Part shown: positions 1-6,807 of the stretch, one piece after another | How positions within the stretch are numbered: position 1 is the first letter of the stretch | Layout: each line of letters starts with the position of its first letter | NCBI GenBank assembly: GCA_002284615.2 | Contig: MU070040.1 | Coordinates: 28,808-44,115, forward strand | DNA length: 15,308 bases | DNA from: Dunaliella salina | Lineage: Eukaryota > Chlorophyta > Chlorophyceae > Chlamydomonadales > Dunaliellaceae | Direction: 5' to 3' | The notes under the pieces: generated by a model | What the model saw: the letters and a program-made list of their open reading frames with translations, nothing else | What the model was told of the DNA's origin: nothing | Database searches by the model: none | Program-made: the position numbers and the translations under genes

Positions 1-274
1 ACCTAAGCAGAACGTGATAAATGATGTCCGTATTTGCACAGAGTGGGCATCTATCAGAACTGGAAAAATTGAAGTTGGAGGCATGACTCTGTGTGTACAG
101 TGTATTCGTTCGATACTTCATAAGATGTATTTGCTGTTTAAAGGTTATCTTTGCGCTTTTCCAGAAGGAGTTGCTGATCTCCTTGTTTGCAAGTTGAGGG
201 GTTGGGTTGTAAGCTTCAGTGTTGGCATTGGTGGTGGGTGGTGTGGCATCAGCCTTATAGGCCGATGCTATGGC
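1..274 (-). CDS. Partial LINE ORF, family 2: RNase H/RLE linker and start of zinc knuckle, cut by window edge
   Basis: On the - strand a frame is open from 274 to base 1 (91 codons) with no stop and no start. It carries the linker between RNase H and endonuclease: ANKEISNSFW, then MKYRTNTLYTQSHA, then CPLC (49-38) and a His (16-14). The next Cys of a C-x2-C-x11-H-x4-C knuckle would begin with the T at base 1. The same block occurs in the family 1 copies at 2019-2234 and 14930-15140 (YRTGTLYNQKHA, CPLCGELDSALH). It belongs to the accessory region next to the restriction-like endonuclease of RLE-type non-LTR retrotransposons. Because it is open and well aligned it may be one of the less decayed family 2 copies, but only a fragment is visible. 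The family assignment is by eye. Confidence 0.7.
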
Positions 275-282
275 CTATAAGG
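253..282. repeat. Perfect 11-bp inverted repeat with 8-base loop
   Basis: CCTTATAGGCC (253-263) is the exact reverse complement of GGCCTATAAGG (272-282). The palindrome sits at the junction between the - strand LINE fragment (1-274) and a + strand fragment of the same LINE region (283-356). It may be a product of how these two pieces were joined, or chance. No terminator function is implied in a eukaryote. Confidence 0.8.
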
Positions 283-356
283 AAAACAGCAACTTCTTCT
301 CGGGCAATCCAAATATTAGCAGGTAAATGTAATGAAATACCGCCAAACCGCTTCCA
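283..356 (+). mobile_element. Short family 2 LINE fragment (linker region), head-to-head with the left-edge fragment
   Basis: The + strand here matches the - strand linker at about 11690-11770 almost base for base, including CAGCAACTTCTTCTCGG and an ATGAAATACCRC block that encodes MKYR. It also matches the - strand fragment at the left edge. It therefore repeats the same part of the LINE in the opposite orientation. The similarity fades after about 356. From there to about 522 I see only short, broken frames and no recognisable feature. Confidence 0.6.
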
Positions 357-522
357 AATCCTTTACAGGTCTTTTTATGGGGCCAAGCTTGCTGGCCAAG
401 GCCATGCACGAGAAAATAACACCACCCCCAGGCAACTTTGCTACTGAGCTGCGAGGACTCCTTTCCCGCAAATCCATGCTTGAAAGAAAGTACTCTAGCA
501 AGAAGACCAAAGACTCTTTTTC

Positions 523-988
523 ATGAGCCCTTCCACCTCACATTCATACTGCCCTTCAAAAATGGGCTTTAGTAGCCCAAGAAAAATGGCCTCCCCTGTA
601 GACCACAACCCAAAATACCAGAATTATTGGAGTGCGGACTCCCGAGACACTCTTTTTGGTGCCATGCATAATGCCTTCTCATCCAAATTCTCAGGCTTCT
701 CAGTCTGCCATCCCATTTATGACGAGGGAATCATGACCCAAGCTTTGCACATGCCATTTACTCTGCCATTCTCAACACAGAGGCCACTGCTACATTCATG
801 TTCCTTCCGGCTTGGAATAAGAACATGATATCCAACCCCTACTCCAAAGTTTTCAATGCCTACCCCCACCTATGTTACGAACTTGGAACCATACCTCGCA
901 AAAATTGAGTTACGGCGCCCCTCAATCCTGCCCTAACCAAGAGGTACCTTTACCTAAGCATACCTGGGACCTTCGCATCTTTGCTGTT
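523..988 (+). pseudogene. Unidentified conserved domain upstream of RNase H in the family 1 LINE
   Basis: Protein-like sequence continues through three frames. Frame 1 (523-750) contains DTLFGAMHNAF and FSGFSVCHPIYDEG. Frame 2 (753-905) contains TATFMFLPAWNKN and YPHLCYELGTIPR. Frame 3 (from 905) contains YGAPQSCPNQEVPLPKHTWD and leads to the TGA at 989. The switches need only single-base indels, so this is one decayed domain. The layout (a Pro-Tyr motif, then a hydrophobic strand ending LPAW, then a W-D strand) is vaguely like Dam-type adenine methyltransferases, but no DPPY/NPPY motif is present and I do not claim that function. It lies directly N-terminal to RNase H. Confidence 0.55.
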
Positions 989-991
989 TGA

Positions 992-2018
992 AACACTGCA
1001 GCTCGAATCCATCTCAATAACCATAACAAAGACTGGCTACAGGGCCTGAAAGGAGATTTGAAAGAAGCTACCGAGTGGAAGCTTGAGAGTGTCAGCAGCC
1101 ACCCTGTCCTAAATCCCATGCATGCCCACATGCCAGGTTTCAATAAACTGGAACGCCTCCCACTTGACAAACAACACGTCTCCAAGCAGCCTAGTTATTC
1201 ACACATGAGTATCCAAGGTACAGGCTTGGTGCCCAGCCAATCCAGTACTCTCCTAACTCTTAAAGTTGCTGACTGGAGGACATGGGCATACACAGATGGC
1301 AGCTGCCTTGTCCATAACGGTAAGCAAGAAATTGGAGCAGGCGTCTACTGCCCGTCCACTGACAGCAAGAATTTTGTAGAACCTAACGGTGCCGGGATTA
1401 TTAAAACCATCACAAGAGCTGAATTAGCAGCAATTGTTGCTACTATCATCGCCAAATATGCAGATATTGCATCAGACAGCCTCACCTCTTTCAATCAAAT
1501 ACGTAAACAGCTTCTCTATCCTGAAAGACATCTGAGGCATATCCAAGGAGACGTCCTTAAAATGATTTCAACGCTCATTAGAGACTGGTGAGGCCTCTAA
1601 CTTTTGTTAGGGGTTCTTCCCTTAATGCACGCAGCCTTTGGCTTGCGTAGACTTTTCTTTTCTTTTCTTTTCTTTTCTAGACTTCCATACCAAAATTCAA
1701 ATTTACAAGGTGAAGTCCCATGCTGGCATCGCTGGAAATGAATGTGCAGATGCCATTGCAAAGCATCAGGCAAATCAAGCCCAGAACTGTGTGGCAGACA
1801 CTGAGATCCCTGGTGCAGGTCCTGGTGGAAATCCATTTACAAATATTTTCTGGTTAGCCAAGGAAGAAAGAGTACATGCCGCAGGCACATCTACGGGTCC
1901 ACCACCCACCCACAAGCTCACCTATCTCACCAATCTTCGAGATGCTCTCAAATCCCACATGCATTATGAACACAAGCTTGGATATGCCAATGCCAAAACA
2001 GGCTACTACTCTTACTAT
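992..2018 (+). pseudogene. RNase H domain of the family 1 LINE, split by a 97-bp insertion
   Basis: RNase H removes the RNA strand of RNA:DNA hybrids during retrotransposition. All expected acidic residues are visible: Asp of YTDGS (1295-1297), Glu of RAELAAI (1421-1423), Asp of ASDS (1475-1477) and Asp of ECADAIAK (1749-1751), with the His of VKSHAG (1719-1721). The first part reads 992-1585 and stops inside the insertion. The second resumes at 1680 in another frame and runs to a TGA at 2019-2021, just after TGYYSYY. Removing 97 bases (the insertion plus one copy of its AGACT duplication) rejoins LIRD to FHTKIQIYK in frame. The catalytic set was thus intact when the insertion occurred. The linker after 1800 (FWLAKEE, LRDALKSH, YANAKTGYY) recurs in the - strand copy at 14900-15210. 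Confidence 0.85.
1587..1683 (+). mobile_element. 97-bp insertion: extreme 5'-truncated 3' end of a family 2 LINE, with 5-bp target duplication
   Basis: AGACT stands at 1582-1586 and again at 1679-1683. Between them lie about 92 bases that match the 3' ends of the family 2 copies at 3537-3619 (reverse strand) and 10773-10868: GGTRAGGCCTCTAAC, a TTAAGGG/CCCTTAA-like hairpin, AATGCACGC, a second hairpin and a TTTTC tail (about 1655-1678). In those two copies the same sequence directly follows the endonuclease 3' UTR, so this is a LINE tail and not an independent gene. It could be mistaken for a GT-AG intron (1588-1680), but removing that interval leaves the wrong frame and creates a TGA. Confidence 0.8.
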
Positions 2019-2021
2019 TGA

Positions 2022-2981
2022 AACCTATTACTGCAAGTAGATAAGAAAATCAGCAATGCCTTCAGAAATATGCCCAACATCTCTGTACCCATGAAGCGTA
2101 CCATCCTGCAGTACCGCACGGGCACCCTCTACAACCAAAAACATGCAGTACGTTTCAAAAAGTTAACTGATTTATCTTGCCCCCTCCCAGGCTGCCATCA
2201 TTTGGACAGCGCACTACACATGCTCTCAGGCTGCCAAAATCATATCATCTCCAACAAGAGAACTGAACGCCATAACATTGCAGGCAGAATGATTACAAAA
2301 GCCCTCAGCAAATGCCCTGTAGGGGCAAGCCTGGTCTACACAGACATAGGAAGCGATTCTAAGCTTGCTCAACACAACCTCCAACTCCCTACACATGCCT
2401 CAAACAGAACTTTACCTGCTTACTTCTTCCCTCGCAACCTTCCACAGAGGAAAAGACTCAACTCCAGTCGACCAGATGCTGTTTTGATCAACCCTTTTAA
2501 TGCCAATCATACTTCAAACGGTGTTTCTCCTACCCATTCCCATCACGCTTTGCGCAGCTCCTCACGGAGGACCATCAGAACTAGTCGCATGAGGCAACCC
2601 CATGAACTTCGTGCAAATGAACGCCATGTGCACCTGATAGAAATCAAGTTCTGTGAAGACACAAGGCCAGAGCATCAATTGAACGCAGCAAAGCAGCAGC
2701 ATGCAGACCTTTGTAAACTTGTTAACGCTACAGCTGTTACAATTCACCCTATTCTCCTGGGTGTAGGTGGAACTATTTACACTGAGCATGCCCTCAAGCA
2801 ATTCAAACATCTAGGTTTGGATCACCAGCGTGCCACGAAGCTTGCTCAACAACTTCATGCCCATTCTGTTCAATATGCCCACAAACTAGTCACCATCCGC
2901 CGCGCTTTTGAAAACAAGGATACTTCCCACAGCCAGGCTCTAGAGCCAGGTGCTTCTAGTAACCCTCCAGATCTACATTAG
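2022..2981 (+). CDS. Restriction-like endonuclease (RLE) region of the family 1 LINE, motifs intact
   Basis: The frame is open from just after the TGA at 2019-2021 to TAG at 2979-2981; the first ATG is 2070. In order: linker ISNAFR and YRTGTLYNQKHAVRF; CCHC knuckle with Cys 2178, Cys 2193, His 2217 and Cys 2232; R-H-N at 2268-2276; R-P-D-A at 2469-2480; and E-I-K at 2640-2648 (HLIEIKFCED). RLE domains of R2-like and Dualen-like elements have this signature: a Cys-His knuckle, R/K-H-N and PD-(D/E)-x-K. They nick the target DNA to prime reverse transcription. A conserved C-terminal block follows (ILLGVGGTIYTEHALKQF, HSVQYAHKL). Only a single nonsense codon separates this frame from RNase H. It is the best-preserved RLE in the window. 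Confidence 0.85.
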   Translation, partial: NLLLQVDKKISNAFRNMPNISVPMKRTILQYRTGTLYNQKHAVRFKKLTDLSCPLPGCHHLDSALHMLSGCQNHIISNKRTERHNIAGRMITKALSKCPVGASLVYTDIGSDSKLAQHNLQLPTHASNRTLPAYFFPRNLPQRKRLNSSRPDAVLINPFNANHTSNGVSPTHSHHALRSSSRRTIRTSRMRQPHELRANERHVHLIEIKFCEDTRPEHQLNAAKQQHADLCKLVNATAVTIHPILLGVGGTIYTEHALKQFKHLGLDHQRATKLAQQLHAHSVQYAHKLVTIRRAFENKDTSHSQALEPGASSNPPDLH

Positions 2982-3106
2982 CATTCTCTATTTCATACTT
3001 GTGGTGGAGGGGGCACACGGCTCTTTTTTGAGCCAATGTGTCTCCTTTTCCTTAATTGATGTAGGGAGAGTTTCTCTGCCAACGTAGTTTTTCTTTTCTT
3101 TTCTTT
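2982..3106 (+). other. 3' UTR and (TTTTC)n tail of family 1 copy 1
   Basis: The stretch after the stop matches the 3' end of the 12890-13555 copy (GTGGAGGGG, AGCCAATGTGTCTCC, TTGATGTA, GAGAGTTTCTCTGCC) and, reversed, the 3' end of the - strand copy at 13910-13975. It ends in a hairpin with a TTT loop (about 3064-3080), then CGTAG and a TTTTC-repeat tail at 3087-3106. These are the sequences expected to be recognised by the element's own reverse transcriptase. Confidence 0.75.
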
Positions 3107-3121
3107 ACCGCACAGTGACAG

Positions 3122-3281
3122 TGTCATAAAGTAGAAGGGGTCAAAAAACTATTTGTGTGAAATTTTGAGATGTCATGTGTGAATTCTGAGTATTCTCTGG
3201 TCACTGCCCCTTTTGATTAATATTAAATACACATGTAAAGTTTACCCCCTCAACTAGTCCCCTCCTCAGTGTCAGCCAGCA
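3122..3281. repeat. Direct repeat copy A (160 bp), partner at 5686-5844
   Basis: Bases 3122-3281 match 5686-5844 in the same orientation over the whole length, roughly 80 percent or more by eye. Shared stretches include ATAAAGTAGAAG, CTGAGTATTCTCTGGT, AAATACACATGTAAAG and GTCAGCCAGCA. The ends are TG and CA, as in an LTR. Against that reading, no target duplication or primer-binding site is visible. On the - strand both copies also keep the same reading and stop (LLAD..EG.S then TGA), so the repeat may be a duplicated gene 3' end. Confidence 0.7.
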
Positions 3282-5162
3282 ATGAAACAACTACAATATA
3301 ACCGTTGGCAGGTGATAACACGCTCATCTTTGCAGACGTGCACTTGTTGGAACCGCTGGCATGTGTTTTTGATCTGGTCTGTACTCCCCACTCATGGTGT
3401 AGCAGTATCCTGTTTAGAATCCAGGTGCTGTGAATTGCTGGTTCTGCGGTGAAGGTGTGCATTGCGTACATGGAAGTACAAGCCGTGTGCATTGGACCCA
3501 TGGACTGGTGGCAGAGGGTCTTGCTGGTTGAGTGAAAAGAAAAGAAAAGAAAAGTCTGCGCAGCCAACAGGCCGCGTGCATTAAGGGAAGAACCCTTAAC
3601 AAAAGTTAGAGGCCTTACCAGGAGGCCCTCCACCTAAACTAAACAAAACTAGCTAAGGAGAGAGCAAGAAGCAGAACTAATGGGGATCCGGGGGATTGGC
3701 TACCATGCCCCTGAGCGCTCGGACCCTCCTTCTACCATCCTCAGCTGCCGCCGCGCGCCCAGCAAGCCCCTCCCAGATGCCCCCTGAAAACAAAGTGCAT
3801 GTCTAGTATTAATGATGTTGGATAATCTTTGGATGGCATGGTCCCTGAGTTGGGAAGCTAGTTATTCAGCTTTTTGTTTGGTCAGGCCCAGATTTATGAG
3901 AGGTGTGATTGTATAATTGTTATAAATCGTGCCACCAACACCAATTAAGATGATATGCAAAGTCACTTTGTTATTCTTGTTTGAGTTTCTTAAGCTGCGT
4001 GTTTTAAGCCTGCTTATGGTGTGGGAATGTTGAGTTTGTGCACATTCTAAGGTGCTGACAGGATTAGTGTCGGAGCAGAATTTAAGTTCAACAAGGTGGA
4101 TGTCTCTATCTTTGTGGTGGAATCTTGGTAGGGTCGAGGTGGGTTTTTCTACCCGGGTTGAGTGAACTCGTGAGGTGCAAAAGCAGCACATTATTTTAGG
4201 CAACCATGAGATATTTGAGTGGATGCTGTGCATCAGATGTGCGTTTTAAAATGGCAATGTGCCCTTGCAGGAAGGATGCGCAAGGTTGTGTTGACTGTGG
4301 ATTTCTGCGGCTTCTTATCGCGCAGCAGTAGCCAACTCCTGGAATTCCATCATTTCATTCGAATGCATGGTACAGTCTGCTGACAAGTGGCATAGTGCAA
4401 TGGAGTGCACAGCATCTTTGCTCAGGAGACATGTGGAAAGAGGCTTAAGAGGCCTGTTGCAGACATTCTACATTTTAAGAAGCTTTCCCAAATTGAGAGG
4501 CATGTGAAAGTGCTTGTTTTCTTCAATGCTGCAAGGAAAACCCTGAAGGTTTTTTGAGGCTTGAGGGAGAAGGCTGATGAAAGCCTTGCAGATGCGCCAT
4601 TTTACAGTGCACACCTTGCAAGTTGTCTGAAGTGGTGTTTTGCTGATTGCATCTATGTCTGCTGGAATAAGTGCATGTGTTGCTTGCTGTTGAAGCATTG
4701 CTTTTCCTAGACGCACAAATTGAGGATGGTAACATGGGTGGAATTTTTTATTGTTGACTCCGCTAAACTTTGCAAGGAAGTGCAACTGGATTAATCAACA
4801 TTGACTGAGGTGGCTCTTCTCTGGTTGAGAGTGTGCTGGAACAGGTAAAATTTTCGACTGCATTCTTGGCTGGACTTTGCAACAAAGAGCAACTGAATTG
4901 GATTGTATTGGACAAGAGGTTGATGAAGGAATGTTGGATTAAGAGTACAATTTCTGGTTTTCTTTTATGGTGCACTTAGTGCGAAACAGCAATATGCTGC
5001 ACAGGAAGGTGGGCCAGGGTTGTTTGCATTTGCTTCGGCTGTTTTGTGAGCAACTCTTTGAAGGTGTTGACATCAAATTGCTGCAAATGAATAAAGAGGC
5101 GCCATGCTTGATGAATTGATTGCTTAATTGTTGTTGCTTTTGTCAACTGAGGAGCAGGTGTT
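3250..5162 (-). pseudogene. Unrecognised protein relic inside the direct-repeat unit, split by a LINE insertion
   Basis: Protein-like - strand sequence runs from 5162 to 4156 and resumes at 3536, ending with TGA at 3250-3252 inside repeat copy A. About 430 codons remain once the 630-bp LINE segment is set aside, and the frame is continuous across it. Segments include KELLTKQPKQMQTTLAHLPV, KKFHPCYHPQFVRLGKAM, CKVCTVKWRICKAFISLLPQ, HSIALCHLSADCTMHSNEMM and HSTWILNRILLHHEWG. Damage: stops at 4978-4976, 4470-4468, 4317-4315 and 4248-4246, and one frame change between 4785 and 4763. The protein is rich in His, Cys and Met. I do not recognise the family, and no RNase H, RT or RLE motif is visible. 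It could be a gene of the direct-repeat-bounded element or a captured host gene. Confidence 0.55.
3537..4155 (-). mobile_element. 5'-truncated family 2 LINE with 11-bp target-site duplication
   Basis: GGTTGAGTGAA occurs at 3526-3536 and 4156-4166, exactly flanking this segment. On the - strand the element starts within the endonuclease domain (a frame encoding THLDPTKIPPQ). After a one-base frameshift it reads DRDIHLVELKFCSDT with catalytic E (4089-4087) and K (4083-4081), then LHIILIGVGGTIYNNYT. The frame hits a stop at 3864-3862, but similarity continues to about 3775 (HAIQRL, INTRHAL). The 3' UTR (3775-3620), the family 2 3' end (3619-3555) and a TTTTC tail (3554-3537) follow. Relatives in the window are 10290-10868 and the tail piece at 1587-1683. 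It landed inside the unrecognised frame described above. Confidence 0.8.
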
Positions 5163-5331
5163 CATCATCCACTTCAGGTGTCCAGTACCAATTAATGGGA
5201 GCATTAAGGAGCAGTATTTATATTGTGCATTTTGCTTACAAAGAGAATATTGCGATCAATTTCTGAAGTGGTTGAACAGGCCTGACACAGATTTGGCTTT
5301 GCTGGTACTTTCTTGGATGCTACTTGCTTGG

Positions 5332-5546
5332 TTACAAGGTTACAAGGTAAGTTTTAGCCTTCAGCCATGAAGTCTGGCTGCTCAGCTTTCCCTAGAAAAC
5401 CAAGTGAATGCAGTATAACACACAGGCAGGGGAAAAGACACAGGTAAAAAGCAGACATGTAAAAAAAAAACATGGCAGTGTCTGCATGTAAGGCAGAAAA
5501 GCAAGCAGCAAAAAGGGAGCATGCAAAATAGAAGTAGCTCGAGTAT
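5332..5546 (-). mobile_element. 215-bp insertion flanked by a 16-bp target-site duplication (element X)
   Basis: GATGCTACTTGCTTGG is found at 5316-5331 and 5547-5562. The sequence between ends, read on the - strand, with a hairpin (CAGCCA ... TGGCTG, about 5376-5358) and two copies of CCTTGTAA (5347-5332), as expected for a retroposon with a short-repeat tail. The same 3' end, with hairpin and CCTTGTAAA repeats, occurs at 15213-15275, also on the - strand. A weaker match lies at 10878-10900. No coding capacity is visible, so it is probably a 5'-truncated or non-autonomous copy. Confidence 0.7.
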
Positions 5547-5562
5547 GATGCTACTTGCTTGG

Positions 5563-5685
5563 GGACGAATCAATTTGGCTCATTTTCTTTTCCCTGCGCG
5601 GCTTCACTTGTTTTCATTGCAATCTTCACATCCTGGACTTTTTGTTTGACTGCGAGGATGCAGCCTTGAGAGGGGGGAGGCAAAC
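5563..5685. other. Unassigned spacer with a purine tract
   Basis: This short spacer between the element X insertion and repeat copy B shows no frame. Its only notable part is GAGAGGGGGGAGG at 5668-5680, next to the TG end of repeat copy B. In an LTR element a polypurine tract would lie there, but other LTR features are missing. Confidence 0.35.
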
Positions 5686-5844
5686 TGTTATAAAGTAGAA
5701 GTGGTCAAAGAATAATTTGTGTGAGTTTTTGAGATCTCATCTGTGAACTCTGAGTATTCTCTGGTTTCTGCCCCTTTTCACATCAAATACACATGTAAAG
5801 GAGTTCCACCCCTCAACTGGGCCCCTCGTCAGCGTCAGCCAGCA
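5686..5844. repeat. Direct repeat copy B (159 bp), partner at 3122-3281
   Basis: This matches copy A throughout, with TGTTATAAAG at the start and GTCAGCCAGCA at the end. On the - strand the start of the repeat reads LLADADEGPS and stops, the same place as the stop of the unrecognised frame in copy A. The sequence after 5844 leads directly into a family 2 LINE fragment. Confidence 0.7.
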
Positions 5845-5864
5845 ATGCAAACATTAAAAAATAA

Positions 5865-6432
5865 TAGAAAATTAACACATAAAAGACATCAGATTCGAAA
5901 GGTCTTCCCTTGCTGCATGATGCCGCATAGTGATGATGAGGATAGCATTCATCACATATCCCTCAGATGTCCAAACCCAACAATGAATGGGATGTACACA
6001 CAGGTGCGCACCATGTGGGGCACCTTAGCACCTTAGCCTCTGTGTAAAAGCCCCGAGTAAAAAGGGGCAGGTATGGCTCATCCCTGATTAGTATGGATGC
6101 CTGCCGGAATGAGGGACTCCAAGATCAGGGCATACACGCCCCTAGAGACCTTGCAAGAGCTATGCCTGACTGGGTTTTCCCTGACGGCACAAGCTCCTCT
6201 GTCCAGTATCAAAGCTGCTATAGTGCTATTGTCGTGCGCTCTATTCCAGGCCAGCGAGTCAAATTTGTTGATCCTTCCAAAATCCCTCCTCAAGACATGG
6301 GCATTCGCCTTGTTAACAAGTTCAACGTTGAAGTAATTTGTTTTTGTTGTTTTGTTACAATGACCGAAGGACATTACGATGTCCTAGGATGGCCTTAGCT
6401 CCTAGAAAAAAGAAAGCATGGGAGGGAAGGCA
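5865..6432 (+). mobile_element. Family 2 LINE fragment (zinc knuckle to mid-RLE), inverted partner of 11185-11720
   Basis: Similarity to the - strand copy at 11185-11720 covers almost the entire length, about 90 percent by eye in the part compared. A degenerate CCHC region reads CCMMPHSDDEDSIHHISLRC. After a break, MDACRNEGLQDQG, ARAMPDWVFPDG and DPSKIPPQDMGIRLV are readable (frame 6093-6398). Where other copies have R-P-D-A this one reads CYSA. Just after the expected catalytic Glu both inverted copies change to ICFC, so the catalytic Lys is lost in both. They must share a damaged ancestor or be a duplication. It has no complete domain and is dead as an enzyme. Confidence 0.75.
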
Positions 6433-6485
6433 CAAAAGGCAGCTGCAGAAGTTGAAACAACCCAGGAAGGTACAGGGAGCGAGTT

Positions 6486-6740
6486 TCAAAACACAAGCCC
6501 CAAACATCCATCCAGGGAACCTAATAACTTAGTTTTTGTCATTGCCTCTAGCAACAAAGGGATGGTCATGTAATAAATAGTTCGTAAAAAAGGACTGCCG
6601 CCCTTGGCAAGCCATAAGTCTTGAAGACCCTCTAACATGAGGTTGGTGTAACGCTCCTTCAAGTTCTGATAATCTGTGAACCTCAGCTTCAGCATGGCGT
6701 TCAGAGCGCAGAGGCAAGCAACCCACCAAATCAGGTCATC
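6486..6740 (-). CDS. Possible exon of an unrecognised protein
   Basis: The - strand frame from 6740 to the TGA at 6486-6488 (84 codons) reads as good protein: DDLIWWVACLCALNAMLKLR, TDYQNLKERYTNLMLEGLQD, FLRTIYYMTIPLLLEAM. Immediately upstream is CTCATCCCTCCCTTGCCCTAG, a pyrimidine-rich stretch ending in AG that would make a normal 3' splice site (AG at 6742-6741), in frame. The first ATG (6695) would drop the well-matched start. I know no family for it. It is the most downstream piece of the - strand, Q-rich region and may belong to the same gene. Confidence 0.45.
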   Translation of the reverse strand, partial: DDLIWWVACLCALNAMLKLRFTDYQNLKERYTNLMLEGLQDLWLAKGGSPFLRTIYYMTIPLLLEAMTKTKLLGSLDGCLGLVF

Positions 6741-6807
6741 CTAGGGCAAGGGAGGGATGAGCAGCCAAGCATGAGTCGGAAGCAACCTAACACTACCATG
6801 CAGGTTA

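Larger units (their letters stand above)
523..3106 (+). mobile_element. Family 1 RLE-type LINE, longest copy in the window (5' end lost)
   Basis: In order this copy holds an unidentified conserved domain (about 523-988), an RNase H domain (about 1280-1800, interrupted), a linker, a CCHC knuckle, a restriction-like endonuclease (to 2981), a 3' UTR and a TTTTC-repeat tail ending near 3106. The combination of RNase H with a C-terminal RLE fits the Dualen/RandI type of non-LTR retrotransposon. The reverse transcriptase and anything 5' of it are missing, as in typical 5' truncation. Damage consists of one frameshift near 752, one near 905, TGA stops at 989-991 and 2019-2021, and a 97-bp insertion at 1587-1683. 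No target-site duplication was found. Confidence 0.8.

Noticed and set aside
1587..1678. Independent SINE with tRNA-like promoter
   Set aside because: The GGGTTCTTCCC part resembles a B box only loosely and no A box is correctly placed. Two other copies are continuous with LINE 3' UTRs.
1588..1680. GT-AG spliceosomal intron (introner) inside RNase H
   Set aside because: Removing 1588-1680 (93 bases) joins the halves out of frame and creates TGA. Removing 97 bases including one AGACT copy restores the frame, and the sequence matches LINE 3' ends elsewhere in the window.
3524..4829. 9-bp repeat CTGGTTGAG (3524-3532 and 4821-4829) as target duplication of a longer element
   Set aside because: The 11-bp repeat at 3526-3536 / 4156-4166 fits the edges of LINE similarity exactly and keeps the frame; the coding-like sequence passes smoothly through 4821.
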